NCBI RefSeq assembly: GCF_020523625.1
Contig: NZ_JAJAQH010000005.1
Location: forward strand, 159,327 to 223,326
Length of the DNA stretch: 64,000 bases
Reading direction: 5' to 3'
Source of the DNA: Methylovorus menthalis
GTDB lineage: Bacteria; Pseudomonadota; Gammaproteobacteria; Burkholderiales; Methylophilaceae
The position numbers and the translations under genes were made by a program. Position 1 is the first letter of the stretch, and the number at the start of each line of letters is the position of its first letter. Under the pieces are notes generated by a model. That model did no database searches. It worked only from the letters and a program-made list of their open reading frames with translations, and was not told the origin of the DNA. Positions 34,167-43,675 of this stretch are shown here, piece by piece.

Positions 34167-34805
34167 TTACTCCGCAGGGCTCTCGGAGGGCTCTTCCGTT
34201 GTGTGGTCCTGTGGGGGAAACAGCCATTTGCCGATGACAGCTTCGGCTTCTTCCACCCCCTGTTTTTTCAGGCTGGAGAACAGTTGTACCGAGCAGTTGC
34301 CCCACGTGGTATTCAGCTCTTTGCGCACGGCATTCAGTGTCAGCATGGCGGCACTTCTGGACAGCTTGTCCGACTTGGTCAGCAGCACGTGAATCGGTTT
34401 GCCGCTGGGGCCAAACCAGTCCAGCATTTGCCGGTCCAGTGGCGTTAGCGGGTGGCGGCTATCCATCACCAACACCAGTCCGTATAAGGATGAGCGGTGG
34501 CTCAGGTAGTTGGAAAGTGTCATCTGCCAGTGCTTGCGCAAGCTCTCCGGCACTTTGGCGTAGCCATATCCGGGCAAATCCACCAGAAAACGATCTCCAC
34601 CAAGACTAAAGAAGTTGATCAGTTGGGTGCGGCCTGGTTGCTTACTGACAAAAGCCAGACGATTATGATTCGCCATGGTGTTGAGCGCGCTTGACTTGCC
34701 CGCATTTGAACGGCCAGCAAAAGCGACCTCGATACCGAATGGCGGAGGCAAGTCGCTCAGATGATGAGCGGAGATATGAAATGTGGCGTTTTGAAACAAT
34801 GGCAT
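34167..34805 (-). CDS. engB: Ribosome biogenesis GTP-binding protein EngB (YsxC/YihA)
   Basis: EngB is an essential GTPase in assembly of the large ribosomal subunit. The 212-residue protein has G1 [12 protein letters not shown], a switch region with [12 protein letters not shown]3 [11 protein letters not shown] and G4 TKSDK. A longer frame starts at 34832, but ATG 34805 (MPLFQNATF) gives the usual length. It lies next to the cytochrome c4 gene in divergent orientation, a conserved betaproteobacterial neighbourhood. Confidence 0.93.
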   Translation of the reverse strand: MPLFQNATFHISAHHLSDLPPPFGIEVAFAGRSNAGKSSALNTMANHNRLAFVSKQPGRTQLINFFSLGGDRFLVDLPGYGYAKVPESLRKHWQMTLSNYLSHRSSLYGLVLVMDSRHPLTPLDRQMLDWFGPSGKPIHVLLTKSDKLSRSAAMLTLNAVRKELNTTWGNCSVQLFSSLKKQGVEEAEAVIGKWLFPPQDHTTEEPSESPAE

Positions 34806-34929
34806 AGATAGAGGCTTATTCAAGGACAGCAAGGGGCAAAAATGCTACCACGATAACGTAAATTTGGATAAAATGCGTGGCTAATGTTTAACCATATTTA
34901 AATCAGTAGTATTGTTTGAGGAGCTGGAT

Positions 34930-35538
34930 ATGAATTTCCGTCACATTGCGGTGCTTGCCCTGGGCTCAATGACCGCCATTTCTGCATTCGCCGCAGGGGA
35001 TGCCAGCAAGGGCGCTGCGACAGCGACCACCGTCTGCGCGGCCTGTCACGGTGCTGATGGCAATAGCATGGTGCCTATGTACCCCAAGCTGGCAGGTCAG
35101 CATCCAGAATACATTACCAAACAACTCACAAATTTCAAGGCGGGTGACCGCAAGAACCCGATCATGGCTGGCATGGTGGCTAACCTGACACCTGAAGACA
35201 TGAGCAACCTGGGTGCTTACTTTGGTTCCCAGGCTCCCAAGCAAGGTACGGCCAAGAGCAATGGCGCTGGTTCTGTTGGCGAAAAAATCTTCAAGGGTGG
35301 TATCCCTGGTGTAGGCGTTCCAGCCTGTGCTTCCTGCCATGGTCCTGCTGGCGCTGGTATTCCTGTGCAGTTCCCACGCCTGGCTGGACAGCATGCGGAT
35401 TACACCGTTACCCAGCTGAAGGCATTCCGTGCCGGTGAGCGCGCCAATGACGCGGCCAAGATGATGCGTATGGTGGCTGCCAAGCTTAGTGATAGCGATA
35501 TGGCAGCGGTTGCTGACTATATTCAGGGTCTGCACTAA
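34930..35538 (+). CDS. Dihaem cytochrome c4
   Basis: Cytochrome c4 is a two-domain periplasmic (often membrane-bound) electron carrier toward terminal oxidases. The 202-residue precursor has a signal peptide ending near AFA (residue 21), then two homologous class I domains with haem motifs CAACH and CASCH. Each domain also has a PKLAGQH or PRLAGQH segment and a distal Met ligand region. GAGGAG precedes ATG 34930 at good spacing. It is divergent from engB and upstream of resB, the cytochrome c maturation genes it depends on. Confidence 0.92.
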   Translation: MNFRHIAVLALGSMTAISAFAAGDASKGAATATTVCAACHGADGNSMVPMYPKLAGQHPEYITKQLTNFKAGDRKNPIMAGMVANLTPEDMSNLGAYFGSQAPKQGTAKSNGAGSVGEKIFKGGIPGVGVPACASCHGPAGAGIPVQFPRLAGQHADYTVTQLKAFRAGERANDAAKMMRMVAAKLSDSDMAAVADYIQGLH

Positions 35539-35573
35539 GCTAGTCCCATTGGGGCTGGTCCAATAGCTGTTTT

Positions 35574-35613
35574 AAAAAGTTAAGGGTGGCTGCAAGCCAC
35601 CCTTAACTTTTTT
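35574..35613 (+). terminator. Rho-independent terminator after cytochrome c4
   Basis: GTTAAGGGTGGCT (35579-35591) pairs perfectly with AGCCACCCTTAAC (35595-35607), flanked by an A-tract and six Ts. It separates c4 from resB, so resB-ccsA should have their own promoter or depend on read-through. Confidence 0.95.
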
Positions 35614-35630
35614 GGCAACTCCTGCCAGTC

Positions 35631-37634
35631 TTGTTTGTCCTAAACGAACTCTTTCAGATTGATTACGCCTTGAAGCCTCAGTTCTCCAACTCCCGTCGAC
35701 TATACGAGCTCCTCAGTTCCATGCGTTTTGCCGTGAGCTTGCTTACCGTATTGGGGATCGCGTCTATCATCGGAACGGTCCTCAAACAAAACGAGCCCTA
35801 CCCCAATTATGTGATCAAGTTCGGCCAGTTCTGGTTTGATTTGTTCGAAAAGCTGGGCTTGTATGACGTATATCACAGCGTCTGGTTTCTGGTGATTCTG
35901 GTGTTTCTGGTGCTGTCGACCAGCCTGTGTATTTATCGTAATAGTCCCCTGATGTTGCGCGAGTTGCGCGCCTATCGCGAGGGTGCAACGGAAAAATCCC
36001 TGCGCGCGTTCAGTCACCGTGCTTCCTATACTGTAGCGGTGGGTGCTGAGACCCGCGCTCGTATTGTTCAGTTTTTGGGGCAGCGTGGTTTTCGATTTAA
36101 AACCGTGCAGCAGGCCGATGGCAGCGAGCTGATTGCCGCCAAGGCGGGCAGCTATCAGCGCCTAGGCTATATCCTGACGCATACGGCTATTGTGGTGATT
36201 TGTGTGGGGGGCCTGATTGATGGCAACGTCCCATTCAAGGTGCAGGAGCTGCTGGGCTATAAAAAAGTCGAGACGCTGGATATTCCCGAGAATGAAGTGC
36301 CTGCCATCAGCCGCTTGTCCGTGCGCAATTTGTCGTTCCGCGCCAATATGACCTTGCCGGAAGGTGCCAGCTCCAATGTGTCCTTCATGCGCATCCGCGA
36401 TGGCTATCTGGTGCAGGAGCTGCCATTTCGCATTCAGCTTAAGCAGTTCCGTATTGAGCATTACGCTACCGGCCAGCCCAAGTCCTTCGAGAGTGATCTG
36501 CTGATTATTGATCCTGACCTCAAGGAACCATTGGCGCACACCATCAGTGTCAATCACCCGCTGATCTACAAAGGCATTGCCATTTATCAGTCCGATTTTC
36601 AGGATGGTGGTACCAAGCTCAACTTCAATGCGTATGGTTTGTTTGGTGGCAAAGACCAGCCGATCAAAGTGCAAAGCAACATATTCAAGAACGTGACCTT
36701 GGGTGAAGGCGATCAGGCCCTGAAAGTTGAATTCAACGATTTCAGATTATTCAATATTCTTAACTTGTCCCCCGATGGCAAGGGAAAGCCGCACAACGTC
36801 GGCCCCAACATCACGTACAAGGTGCGTGACACCCAGGGGCAGGCGCGTGAATACGTGAGCTACATGCAGCCCTTGCAGCTGGATGGCCGTCGCTACTTCG
36901 TCACCGGTATGCGGGCAACGCCTCAGGATGAATTGAAGTACCTGCGTATTCCTGCGGATGAGGATTACAGTTTGCAGGGTTTCATGCGGCTGCGTGCCAC
37001 CATGTTTGATCCTTCGTTACATGAAGAGATTGCGCGTCGCTTTACCCAGGATGCGATGGGCGACAAAGCCGATGCCGAGATGCGCAAGAAATTCCAGGCG
37101 AGTGTAGTGCAGTTGCTGCAAGGCTTTGATGCAGGTGGCTACACAAAGATTGCCAAGATGATTGAAGATGCTGTGCCTGAACCGCAGCGTGAAAAGGCCG
37201 CACAGACCTATCTGAAAATCATCTCTGGTGCGACGCTCGAGGCATACAAGCTGGGGCTTGAGCGCGCTGGGCTCAAGGCCGGTGAACTCGACTCCAATAC
37301 CCAGATCTTTCTGCAGGAAAGTCTGAACGCCATGAGTGATCTTTTCTTTTATGGCGCGCCGTTTTATTTGCAGCTGGATGAATTCCAGCAACGCCAGGCC
37401 AGTGGTTTGCAACTGACACGTTCACCGGGCAAGAATCTGGTGTATGGTGGGTCCGTGCTGCTGGTGTTGGGCATCTTTGCCATGATTTATATTCGGGAAC
37501 GTCGTATCTGGATGTTGATCAAACCCGCTAATGAAGTGTTGTTTACCATGTCCGCCAATCGCAAGAATCGCGATCTGGATATGGAATTCGAGCAATACCG
37601 CGAACAGTTGCGTCGATTGTTGCAAAGCGAATAG
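35631..37634 (+). CDS. resB: Cytochrome c biogenesis protein ResB (System II)
   Basis: ResB (Ccs1) and CcsA form the System II synthase that attaches haem to apocytochromes in the periplasm. The up to 667-residue protein has membrane helices at MRFAVSLLTVLGIASIIGTVL, VWFLVILVFLVLSTSLCIY and ILTHTAIVVICVGGLIDG, a large periplasmic domain (about residues 210-600) and a final helix near 610 (YGGSVLLVLGIFAMIYIRERR). The start is uncertain: TTG 35631 and TTG 35670 are candidates and neither has a clear ribosome-binding site. ccsA follows after 33 bases. Confidence 0.9.
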   Translation: MFVLNELFQIDYALKPQFSNSRRLYELLSSMRFAVSLLTVLGIASIIGTVLKQNEPYPNYVIKFGQFWFDLFEKLGLYDVYHSVWFLVILVFLVLSTSLCIYRNSPLMLRELRAYREGATEKSLRAFSHRASYTVAVGAETRARIVQFLGQRGFRFKTVQQADGSELIAAKAGSYQRLGYILTHTAIVVICVGGLIDGNVPFKVQELLGYKKVETLDIPENEVPAISRLSVRNLSFRANMTLPEGASSNVSFMRIRDGYLVQELPFRIQLKQFRIEHYATGQPKSFESDLLIIDPDLKEPLAHTISVNHPLIYKGIAIYQSDFQDGGTKLNFNAYGLFGGKDQPIKVQSNIFKNVTLGEGDQALKVEFNDFRLFNILNLSPDGKGKPHNVGPNITYKVRDTQGQAREYVSYMQPLQLDGRRYFVTGMRATPQDELKYLRIPADEDYSLQGFMRLRATMFDPSLHEEIARRFTQDAMGDKADAEMRKKFQASVVQLLQGFDAGGYTKIAKMIEDAVPEPQREKAAQTYLKIISGATLEAYKLGLERAGLKAGELDSNTQIFLQESLNAMSDLFFYGAPFYLQLDEFQQRQASGLQLTRSPGKNLVYGGSVLLVLGIFAMIYIRERRIWMLIKPANEVLFTMSANRKNRDLDMEFEQYREQLRRLLQSE

Positions 37635-37667
37635 CGCATGCTATCTAGCCAAGGATCAGGAAAAACC

Positions 37668-38813
37668 ATGAATACCATTTTGTTTGAAGATCATCCTCAA
37701 CCGCTGTTGAAGCGTTTGCGCTGGCAGGATTGGCTGTATGCCCTCATCCTCTGTGCGGGTGCCCTGTTTGCGTATCAGCAGTATGGCGCTTACATGGATG
37801 CCTACGAAAAAACCTTTCTGATTGGCGCGGCGCTGGGCTTTAGTTATCTGGGCTGGCAGTGGAAGCCCATTCGTCTCCTGATTATTGGCATCGGCATCAT
37901 CAGCCTGTTCGCCATTCAGCTCTATCAGGCTGATCTGGCGCGCGCTGAACATGCTTTTCTGCTGAAATTCCTCATTTCCAGCCAGTCCGCCATCATGTGG
38001 ATGAATGTGCTGTTTGTGCTGGCCATGCTGACCTACTGGTTTGCCTTGTTCCGTCGCTCCGAATTTTCGGGCAAGGTGGCGACCAGTCTGACCTGGGCTG
38101 CTGTGCTGATGGGCTTTGTGGGCCTGATGGTGCGCTGGTATGAGTCATATCTCATTGCCCCGGATGTTGGCCATATTCCCATCAGCAATCTGTATGAAGT
38201 GTTTGTGCTGTTCTGCCTGATTACGGCGCTTTTGTATCTTTACTATGAGCGCCGTTATGAAACCCGCCAGCTGGGTGGCTTTGTCTTGCTGGTGATCAAC
38301 GCCGCGGTAGGATTCATTCTCTGGTATACCTTTGATCGTCAAGCCAATGCCATCCAGCCTCTGGTGCCTGCCTTGCAGTCTTACTGGATGAAAATTCATG
38401 TGCCGGCCAACTTTATTGGCTATGGCGCCTTCTCGCTGGCAGCAATGGTGGGTAGTGCTTACTTGCTGGCTGAGCGTGGCATTCTGGCTTCGCGCCTGCC
38501 CAAGCTGGAGGTGCTCGATGATGTGATGTACAAGGCAATTGCCGTCGGTTTTGCGTTCTTCACCATTGCGACCATTCTGGGCGCCATGTGGGCGGCTGAA
38601 GCCTGGGGCGGCTATTGGTCCTGGGACCCGAAGGAAACCTGGGCGCTGATCGTGTGGCTGAATTATGCTGCCTGGCTGCACTTGCGCCTGGTCAAGGGCT
38701 TGCGTGGAAGCATGCTGGCCTGGTGGGCGTTGGTGGGTTTGCTGGTCACCACCTTTGCCTTCCTCGGTGTCAATATGTTCCTGTCCGGCCTGCACTCTTA
38801 CGGCACGTTGTAA
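37668..38813 (+). CDS. ccsA: Cytochrome c biogenesis protein CcsA/ResC (System II)
   Basis: CcsA handles haem for the ResB-CcsA cytochrome c synthase. The 381-residue protein has about eight membrane helices and the conserved WWD-type haem-handling segment WGGYWSWDPKETWAL near residue 320, with conserved His residues in the flanking helices (for example NYAAWLHLRLV, FLSGLHSYG). AGGAAAAACC precedes ATG 37668; an upstream ATG at 37638 is less likely. It ends convergently with the histidine kinase gene. Confidence 0.93.
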   Translation: MNTILFEDHPQPLLKRLRWQDWLYALILCAGALFAYQQYGAYMDAYEKTFLIGAALGFSYLGWQWKPIRLLIIGIGIISLFAIQLYQADLARAEHAFLLKFLISSQSAIMWMNVLFVLAMLTYWFALFRRSEFSGKVATSLTWAAVLMGFVGLMVRWYESYLIAPDVGHIPISNLYEVFVLFCLITALLYLYYERRYETRQLGGFVLLVINAAVGFILWYTFDRQANAIQPLVPALQSYWMKIHVPANFIGYGAFSLAAMVGSAYLLAERGILASRLPKLEVLDDVMYKAIAVGFAFFTIATILGAMWAAEAWGGYWSWDPKETWALIVWLNYAAWLHLRLVKGLRGSMLAWWALVGLLVTTFAFLGVNMFLSGLHSYGTL

Positions 38814-38822
38814 TCAGTTTCG

Positions 38823-40544
38823 CTAGGCAGTTTGTTGCGGGCCTAGCGTAAACCAGACGGCGCCTTCGCGATTTTCTTTCAACGCCAGCGTTAATCCGCT
38901 GGCGTTTGCCTGTCTGGCTGCTTGATATAGCCCTATGCCCAACCCTTTGCCCGAGCTTACCTGTTTTTTGAACAGATTCTCGGCGATCGCCGAGGGCATT
39001 GCGCTGCCGGTATCTCCCACGGCTACCGTATAGCGCTTGTCTCCGTGCAAGGTGACGTAAATTTCCAGCCCAGGCTGACTGCTGCGTTTGGCCAGGGCGT
39101 TCTGAATCAGATTGTCAGTGACGCTATCCAAAACGTCGCTATCTACCTCGGGGTTTTCAGAAATAGTGGCCTCAAAAACAATGCCAAGCTGGGGGTAGTG
39201 CGCCTGAAAATTTTCCCACCATTGCAAAATGGGAAGACTGCGACGGCTCTCGCTGGCAGGCGATTGGAGCTTGGTCAGCGTTCTTGCCATCCGCTCGTTC
39301 AGCAGGGGCAGTTGCTTGCGCACCAACGCCAGAAGTCGATCCTGATCGCTCGCTGCCGTATGCTCCGCCGCGCTGCACAGGGCGCCCATGGATTGCACCA
39401 GATTCTTGATGTCGTGGGTCAGGCGGGCGCCTGTTTCATACACGGCCTGCATGTAAGCATTTTGCGTCATCGATTCTTCGCGGCGTTTCGCTTCGTAAAA
39501 CTCGGCCACAATCCGGGTCAGCAGTTTGACGTGTATCGTCAAGGCGGGTGTCAGCGGCCAGCGACTATACAAAGTCAACTCCACATCATGAAACTGCAAC
39601 TCATGCAGATGCATGCTGGGTTTGCCTAGTTGCTGTTCCTCCTGACCTATCTGCCATTTAGCTCCTTCAACCCACGGGAGCTGGGCGATTTCGGCAACGG
39701 CATGCGAAAGAAAGCTTGCGGGGGTGCGTTGTTGCTGGGCGAGTTCAGCGATGTTCTGTATCCACTGCTCGAATGGCAAGCCTACACTCAGCAGATAGCG
39801 TGAGAGTATCAGGCCAATGCCCGAGAAGCCGGCTCTGGGGTTCCAGAACCAGCTCAAGGCCAGCAGGCCTGCTGCCAGGGCAAAAATCATCTTGAGTAAC
39901 ACTTCTGTGTAGCGGGCTTGTGTTGTCGTGGCGATAGCGAAGCACCCAAGCACCAGCGTAATGGTGACCATCAGCAGCATCAGCGTATAAAAAAAGTCCA
40001 TGGCGAGGGCTTGCTGTGTGTCGCCATATTCGGCTTTGGTGAATAGCAGGCTGACGGGAAGCAGAAGCAGTCCATATTCAACCAGCAATATCAGGGCGTC
40101 GGTGTCGATATTCCTGGCGAGAAGCCGCGGGACAACATGCAGTGTAAGCATGGCTAGCAGGTAGGTTGCAGCCAGCAGAAATCCAGGACGGGAGGGGGTT
40201 TTTGTGAGGGAAAAAATGCGCCCGCCCAGCAGCGAGAATAACAGGCAAAGCCAGAACGCCATGAGCCACCAGCTCATGAACATCGTCATCAAGATGCCCC
40301 CGCCCAGCAGGATAAGGGCCGTTCGCAAGGTTAAGGGTTCGCGGCCATGTAGCACGGGTTGCCATAGTAGAAAGCAGCCATAATGAAAAAGCGTCCAAGC
40401 GGTTTGCAGCTCGCTGCCTATGCCCCACACCAGCAAACCGTGCAGTGAAAACAACATTAGCGCCAACTGCCATTGCTGACGAAAGGGTGTGAAGCCGAAT
40501 CGTGAGCTGGGTGTGTTGGATTGAGATGGGCTGGTGGGTGTCAT
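38823..40544 (-). CDS. Orphan multi-pass membrane sensor histidine kinase
   Basis: The 573-residue protein has about seven or eight N-terminal membrane helices (residues 20-250), a poorly conserved GAF-like segment, and a kinase core. The H-box-like sequence is ARLTHDIKNLVQSM with His near residue 375, the N-box DNLIQNALAKR, and the G2 region GKGLGIGLYQAARQ. The DHp motif HDIKN resembles kinases of exopolysaccharide/PEP-CTERM systems (PrsK-like). No response regulator gene is adjacent. It is divergent from the pilin gene, and the 194 bases between hold the sigma-54 promoter. I use ATG 40544; a TTG at 40580 is possible. Confidence 0.75.
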   Translation of the reverse strand: MTPTSPSQSNTPSSRFGFTPFRQQWQLALMLFSLHGLLVWGIGSELQTAWTLFHYGCFLLWQPVLHGREPLTLRTALILLGGGILMTMFMSWWLMAFWLCLLFSLLGGRIFSLTKTPSRPGFLLAATYLLAMLTLHVVPRLLARNIDTDALILLVEYGLLLLPVSLLFTKAEYGDTQQALAMDFFYTLMLLMVTITLVLGCFAIATTTQARYTEVLLKMIFALAAGLLALSWFWNPRAGFSGIGLILSRYLLSVGLPFEQWIQNIAELAQQQRTPASFLSHAVAEIAQLPWVEGAKWQIGQEEQQLGKPSMHLHELQFHDVELTLYSRWPLTPALTIHVKLLTRIVAEFYEAKRREESMTQNAYMQAVYETGARLTHDIKNLVQSMGALCSAAEHTAASDQDRLLALVRKQLPLLNERMARTLTKLQSPASESRRSLPILQWWENFQAHYPQLGIVFEATISENPEVDSDVLDSVTDNLIQNALAKRSSQPGLEIYVTLHGDKRYTVAVGDTGSAMPSAIAENLFKKQVSSGKGLGIGLYQAARQANASGLTLALKENREGAVWFTLGPQQTA

Positions 40545-40646
40545 TTTCTTGTCAGAGATGATGATATTTTGACGCTTCAAAGATGATTTTAATCATATAA
40601 ACCAACAATCGTAATCAATTTAATTTCAGAACAAGAATTTCGCCTG

Positions 40647-40662
40647 TGGCACGCCAATTGCA
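40647..40662 (+). promoter_or_regulatory. Sigma-54 (RpoN) promoter of the pilin-like gene
   Basis: TGGCACG-N4-TTGCA matches the -24/-12 consensus exactly, with GG at 40648-40649 and GC at 40660-40661 at the required spacing. Transcription should begin near 40673, about 66 bases before the pilin ATG. Pilin promoters in other proteobacteria are classical RpoN/PilR targets. Confidence 0.85.
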
Positions 40663-40738
40663 ATGTAGAATGCAACGAAAATCAGTTATTTCTGATGTTG
40701 GCAGGTAAAAAAATAACAGGGGTCATAAGGATAGCTTA

Positions 40739-41404
40739 ATGAACAAACAATCTGGATTTACCTTGATTGAGCTGGCAATTGTGCTGGTAATCATCGGTTT
40801 GCTGCTTGGCGGCGTGCTGAAGGGGCAAGAGTTGATTAACAGTGCCAAGGTAAAGAACTTTGCGAGTGATTTCAGAAATATTCCAATTTACATATATGGG
40901 TATCAGGATAAATACAAGGCTTTGCCAGGGGACGATGCAAAAGCTGTAGCGCGGGTGGGCGCTGAGAAGGGCGGGAATGGTGATGGTGCATTGAGTGGTA
41001 GTTGGACTGACTCTGGTGCAGGGTCCACTTCTGAGGCATATAACTTTTGGCAGCATGTACGATTAGCAGGTCTGTCTACGGGGTCTACCGATCCAACGGT
41101 GAGCGACTGGCGTCCGACGAATGCAGATGGGAATCCAATTGGGATACAGGCTGGCACTACCGATGCAACTAAAACTGCGATTCAAGATAAAAATAGCAAA
41201 GCTATTACAGGATCTTATGTGATTTGTTCCACAGGGATTCTAGGAAAATATGTTTTGCAACTGGATAGCACCATGGACAATGGTGAAACTGACTCTGGGT
41301 CTATGCTTGCAACGCCTACCGTAAGCTATGCGTTGGGAGCTAAGTCCACTGCCACTGCAGATATAGACCAAGCAAAATCTTACATAGTGTGCTTTGGTGT
41401 TTAG
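40739..41404 (+). CDS. Type IV pilin-like protein (prepilin)
   Basis: The 221-residue protein has a short leader MNKQSG, cleavage before Phe by a prepilin peptidase (G-FTLIE), the conserved Glu at mature position 5, and the hydrophobic assembly helix (LAIVLVIIGLLLGG). The C-terminal globular domain has Cys residues in VICSTG and near the end IVCFGV, a likely disulfide loop. The length exceeds that of most major pilins (about 150), so it may be a minor pilin, a pseudopilin or a variant major pilin. No other pilus genes are nearby. The base composition looks more AT-rich than its neighbours. Confidence 0.82.
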   Translation: MNKQSGFTLIELAIVLVIIGLLLGGVLKGQELINSAKVKNFASDFRNIPIYIYGYQDKYKALPGDDAKAVARVGAEKGGNGDGALSGSWTDSGAGSTSEAYNFWQHVRLAGLSTGSTDPTVSDWRPTNADGNPIGIQAGTTDATKTAIQDKNSKAITGSYVICSTGILGKYVLQLDSTMDNGETDSGSMLATPTVSYALGAKSTATADIDQAKSYIVCFGV

Positions 41405-41430
41405 GTATTTTTAGCCGTGTAATATGTTGT

Positions 41431-41458
41431 AAAAAAGCCCGCATTTGCGGGCTTTTTT
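41431..41458 (+). terminator. Rho-independent terminator after the pilin-like gene
   Basis: AAAAAAGCCCGC and GCGGGCTTTTTT form a 12-bp stem with an ATTT loop. The pilin-like gene is therefore a single-gene transcript. Confidence 0.95.
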
Positions 41459-41524
41459 GTTTTTGTATTACGTCCGCAACACGAATTGATTTAAAATAGC
41501 CGGATTCTAAATCCCAAGACCGCT

Positions 41525-42331
41525 ATGGCCGACAACATCGTCGAAATCGACAATCTATCCTTTGGTTACAAAGGGCGACTGCTGCACAAGGGCATCAATA
41601 TGTCCTTCCCGCGTGGCAAAGTCATCGCCATCATGGGTGGTAGTGGTAGCGGCAAAACAACCCTGTTGCGCCTGATCGGCGGCCAGCTGGTGCCAACCCA
41701 GGGAGAGGTCCGCGTTGAAGGGCAGGTTGTGCATAAGCAGGATCGCCACGGCCTGTTTCAACTGCGTCGCAAGATGGGCATGCTGTTCCAGTTCGGCGCT
41801 CTGTTTACCGATTTGTCGGTTTACGAAAATGTGGCTTTCCCGATTCGGGAGCATGCAGATTTACCTGAATCCATCATCCGTGATCTGGTGATGATGAAGC
41901 TGAATGCGGTGGGTTTGCGCGGCGCGCGCAATTTGATGCCAACCGAACTGTCTGGTGGTATGGCGCGCCGGGTTGCGCTGGCACGTGCCATTGCCCTTGA
42001 TCCTTCCATCATCATGTACGACGAGCCGTTCACGGGCCTTGATCCGATTTCAATGAGTGTCACCTGCAACCTCATTCGCAGCTTGAATGATGCGCTGGGA
42101 GCGACGTCCATTCTGGTTACCCATGACGTGAAAGAAGCGTTTTCCATTGCGGATTACGTCTATATCGTGGCCAATGGCGTGGTTGAGGCGGAAGGTGCGC
42201 CTGACGAGTTGCGGCAGTCGACGCTGCCGTTCGTACATCAATTTGTGCATGGTGAAGTTGATGGGCCAGTGCCCTTCCACTATTCCGCGCCTGATTACAG
42301 GCGCGATATGCTGAGAGGGCAGGATGCTTAA
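41525..42331 (+). CDS. mlaF: Phospholipid transport ATP-binding protein MlaF
   Basis: MlaF powers the Mla system, which maintains lipid asymmetry by moving phospholipids between outer and inner membranes. The 268-residue ABC ATPase has Walker A GGSGSGKTTLLRL, signature LSGGMARRVALARA and Walker B PSIIMYDEPFTGLDP, plus switch His in VTHD. It overlaps mlaE by 8 bases and begins the mlaFEDCB run after the pilin terminator. Confidence 0.95.
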   Translation: MADNIVEIDNLSFGYKGRLLHKGINMSFPRGKVIAIMGGSGSGKTTLLRLIGGQLVPTQGEVRVEGQVVHKQDRHGLFQLRRKMGMLFQFGALFTDLSVYENVAFPIREHADLPESIIRDLVMMKLNAVGLRGARNLMPTELSGGMARRVALARAIALDPSIIMYDEPFTGLDPISMSVTCNLIRSLNDALGATSILVTHDVKEAFSIADYVYIVANGVVEAEGAPDELRQSTLPFVHQFVHGEVDGPVPFHYSAPDYRRDMLRGQDA

Positions 42332-43115
42332 ACGTTTGGCTGAAGTGTTGCGTGGCATGGGCCACCGCATTATTGATCGTATCTGGCGTCTGGGTTCCGG
42401 CGCACGATTCTTTCTGTACACCCTGATTTACTCCGGTGAGAGTTTCAGGCGTATCCACCTGACCATCCGGGAAATCTACTTTACCGGGGTCATGTCGCTG
42501 CTGATCATCCTAGTGTCGGCGTTTTTTGTCGGCATGGTGCTGGCTTTGCAGGGCTACAATACCTTGCAAAAATATGGCTCATCCGAGGCGATCGGTGTGC
42601 TGGTGGCGCTTTCGCTGGTGCGCGAGTTGGGGCCTGTGGTGACGGCGCTGCTGTTCGCTGGGCGCGCAGGTACTGCCATTACCGCTGAAATTGGTTTGAT
42701 GAAAACCACTGAGCAGCTGTCGGCAATGGAAATGATGGCTGTCAGCCCGATTGCGCGCGTGGTTGCTCCCCGGTTCTGGGCGGGCGTGGTGTCCATGCCG
42801 TTGCTGGCGGCATTGTTCTCGATGGTTGGGGTATTGGGCGGCTACATAGTCGCGGTGCCTGTGATCGGGGTTGATAATGGGGCCTTCTGGTCGCAGATGC
42901 AGGCGAATGTCGATTTTCAGGCAGATATTGTGAATGGTGTCATCAAGAGTGTGGTGTTTGGCGTTGCTTGCACCATGATCGCATTGTTTGAAGGGTTTGA
43001 TGCCCCGCCGACTGCTGAGGGCGTGAGCCGCGCGACAACACGGACAGTGGTGAATTCGTCTCTTGCTGTGCTGGGCTTGGACTTCATCCTGACCTCTTTC
43101 ATGATTGTGACTTGA
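42324..43115 (+). CDS. mlaE: Phospholipid transport permease MlaE
   Basis: MlaE is the inner-membrane permease that binds the MlaF ATPase and MlaD ring. The 263-residue protein has about five to six membrane helices and the family's EIYFTGVMSLLIILVSAFFVGMV, LVRELGPVVTALLFAGRAGTAITAEIG (in part) and EMMAVSPIARVVAPRFWAGV segments. It overlaps mlaF, and mlaD follows after 78 bases. Confidence 0.95.
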   Translation: MLKRLAEVLRGMGHRIIDRIWRLGSGARFFLYTLIYSGESFRRIHLTIREIYFTGVMSLLIILVSAFFVGMVLALQGYNTLQKYGSSEAIGVLVALSLVRELGPVVTALLFAGRAGTAITAEIGLMKTTEQLSAMEMMAVSPIARVVAPRFWAGVVSMPLLAALFSMVGVLGGYIVAVPVIGVDNGAFWSQMQANVDFQADIVNGVIKSVVFGVACTMIALFEGFDAPPTAEGVSRATTRTVVNSSLAVLGLDFILTSFMIVT

Positions 43116-43193
43116 TCCGCTGATCGCGGTTGAGTAAGCCCTTTTGTCAGGGCGCGAAATAAAATGCGTGATAACGCAAAGACTGGAGATTGA

Positions 43194-43673
43194 ATGGAAC
43201 GCACAACAATGGATTTATGGGTCGGCATTTTTGCCGTCGCTGGGGCTGCCGCCTTGTTTGGGCTGGCGCTTAAAGTGGGTAACCTCACCTCCAGTAGTGT
43301 GGGTGAAACGTACACGGTAACCGCTGCATTTGAAAATATCGGCGGCTTGAAGCCACGTGCTCCCGTGAAAAGTGCTGGTGTGGTGGTTGGGCGCGTAGAC
43401 AATATTCAGTTCGACAGTAAAACCTTTGAAGCAAATGTGACTCTGAAGGTGGATAAGCGTTATCCATTCCCCAAGGATACGTTTGCCAATATTTATACGG
43501 CTGGCCTGCTAGGTGAGCAATACGTAGGCCTGGAAGCCGGTGGTGATGAGCAGTCATTGAAGGATGGCGACAAGATTTCCCATACCCAGGATGCGGTAGT
43601 CCTGGAAAAAATGATCAGTCAGTTCTTGTATAACAAAGCCTCCGAAAGTGGCGATAGCAAAAAGGCGGAATAA
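43194..43673 (+). CDS. mlaD: MCE-domain lipid-binding protein MlaD
   Basis: MlaD forms a hexameric ring in the inner membrane through which lipids pass. The 159-residue protein has one N-terminal helix (MDLWVGIFAVAGAAALFGLAL) and an MCE domain with YTVTAAFENIGGLKPRAPVKSAGVVVG and GLLGEQYVGLEAGG. A helical C-terminal end (VVLEKMISQFLYNKA) would form the pore-lining helix. mlaC follows after 2 bases. Confidence 0.95.
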   Translation: MERTTMDLWVGIFAVAGAAALFGLALKVGNLTSSSVGETYTVTAAFENIGGLKPRAPVKSAGVVVGRVDNIQFDSKTFEANVTLKVDKRYPFPKDTFANIYTAGLLGEQYVGLEAGGDEQSLKDGDKISHTQDAVVLEKMISQFLYNKASESGDSKKAE

Positions 43674-43675
43674 AC

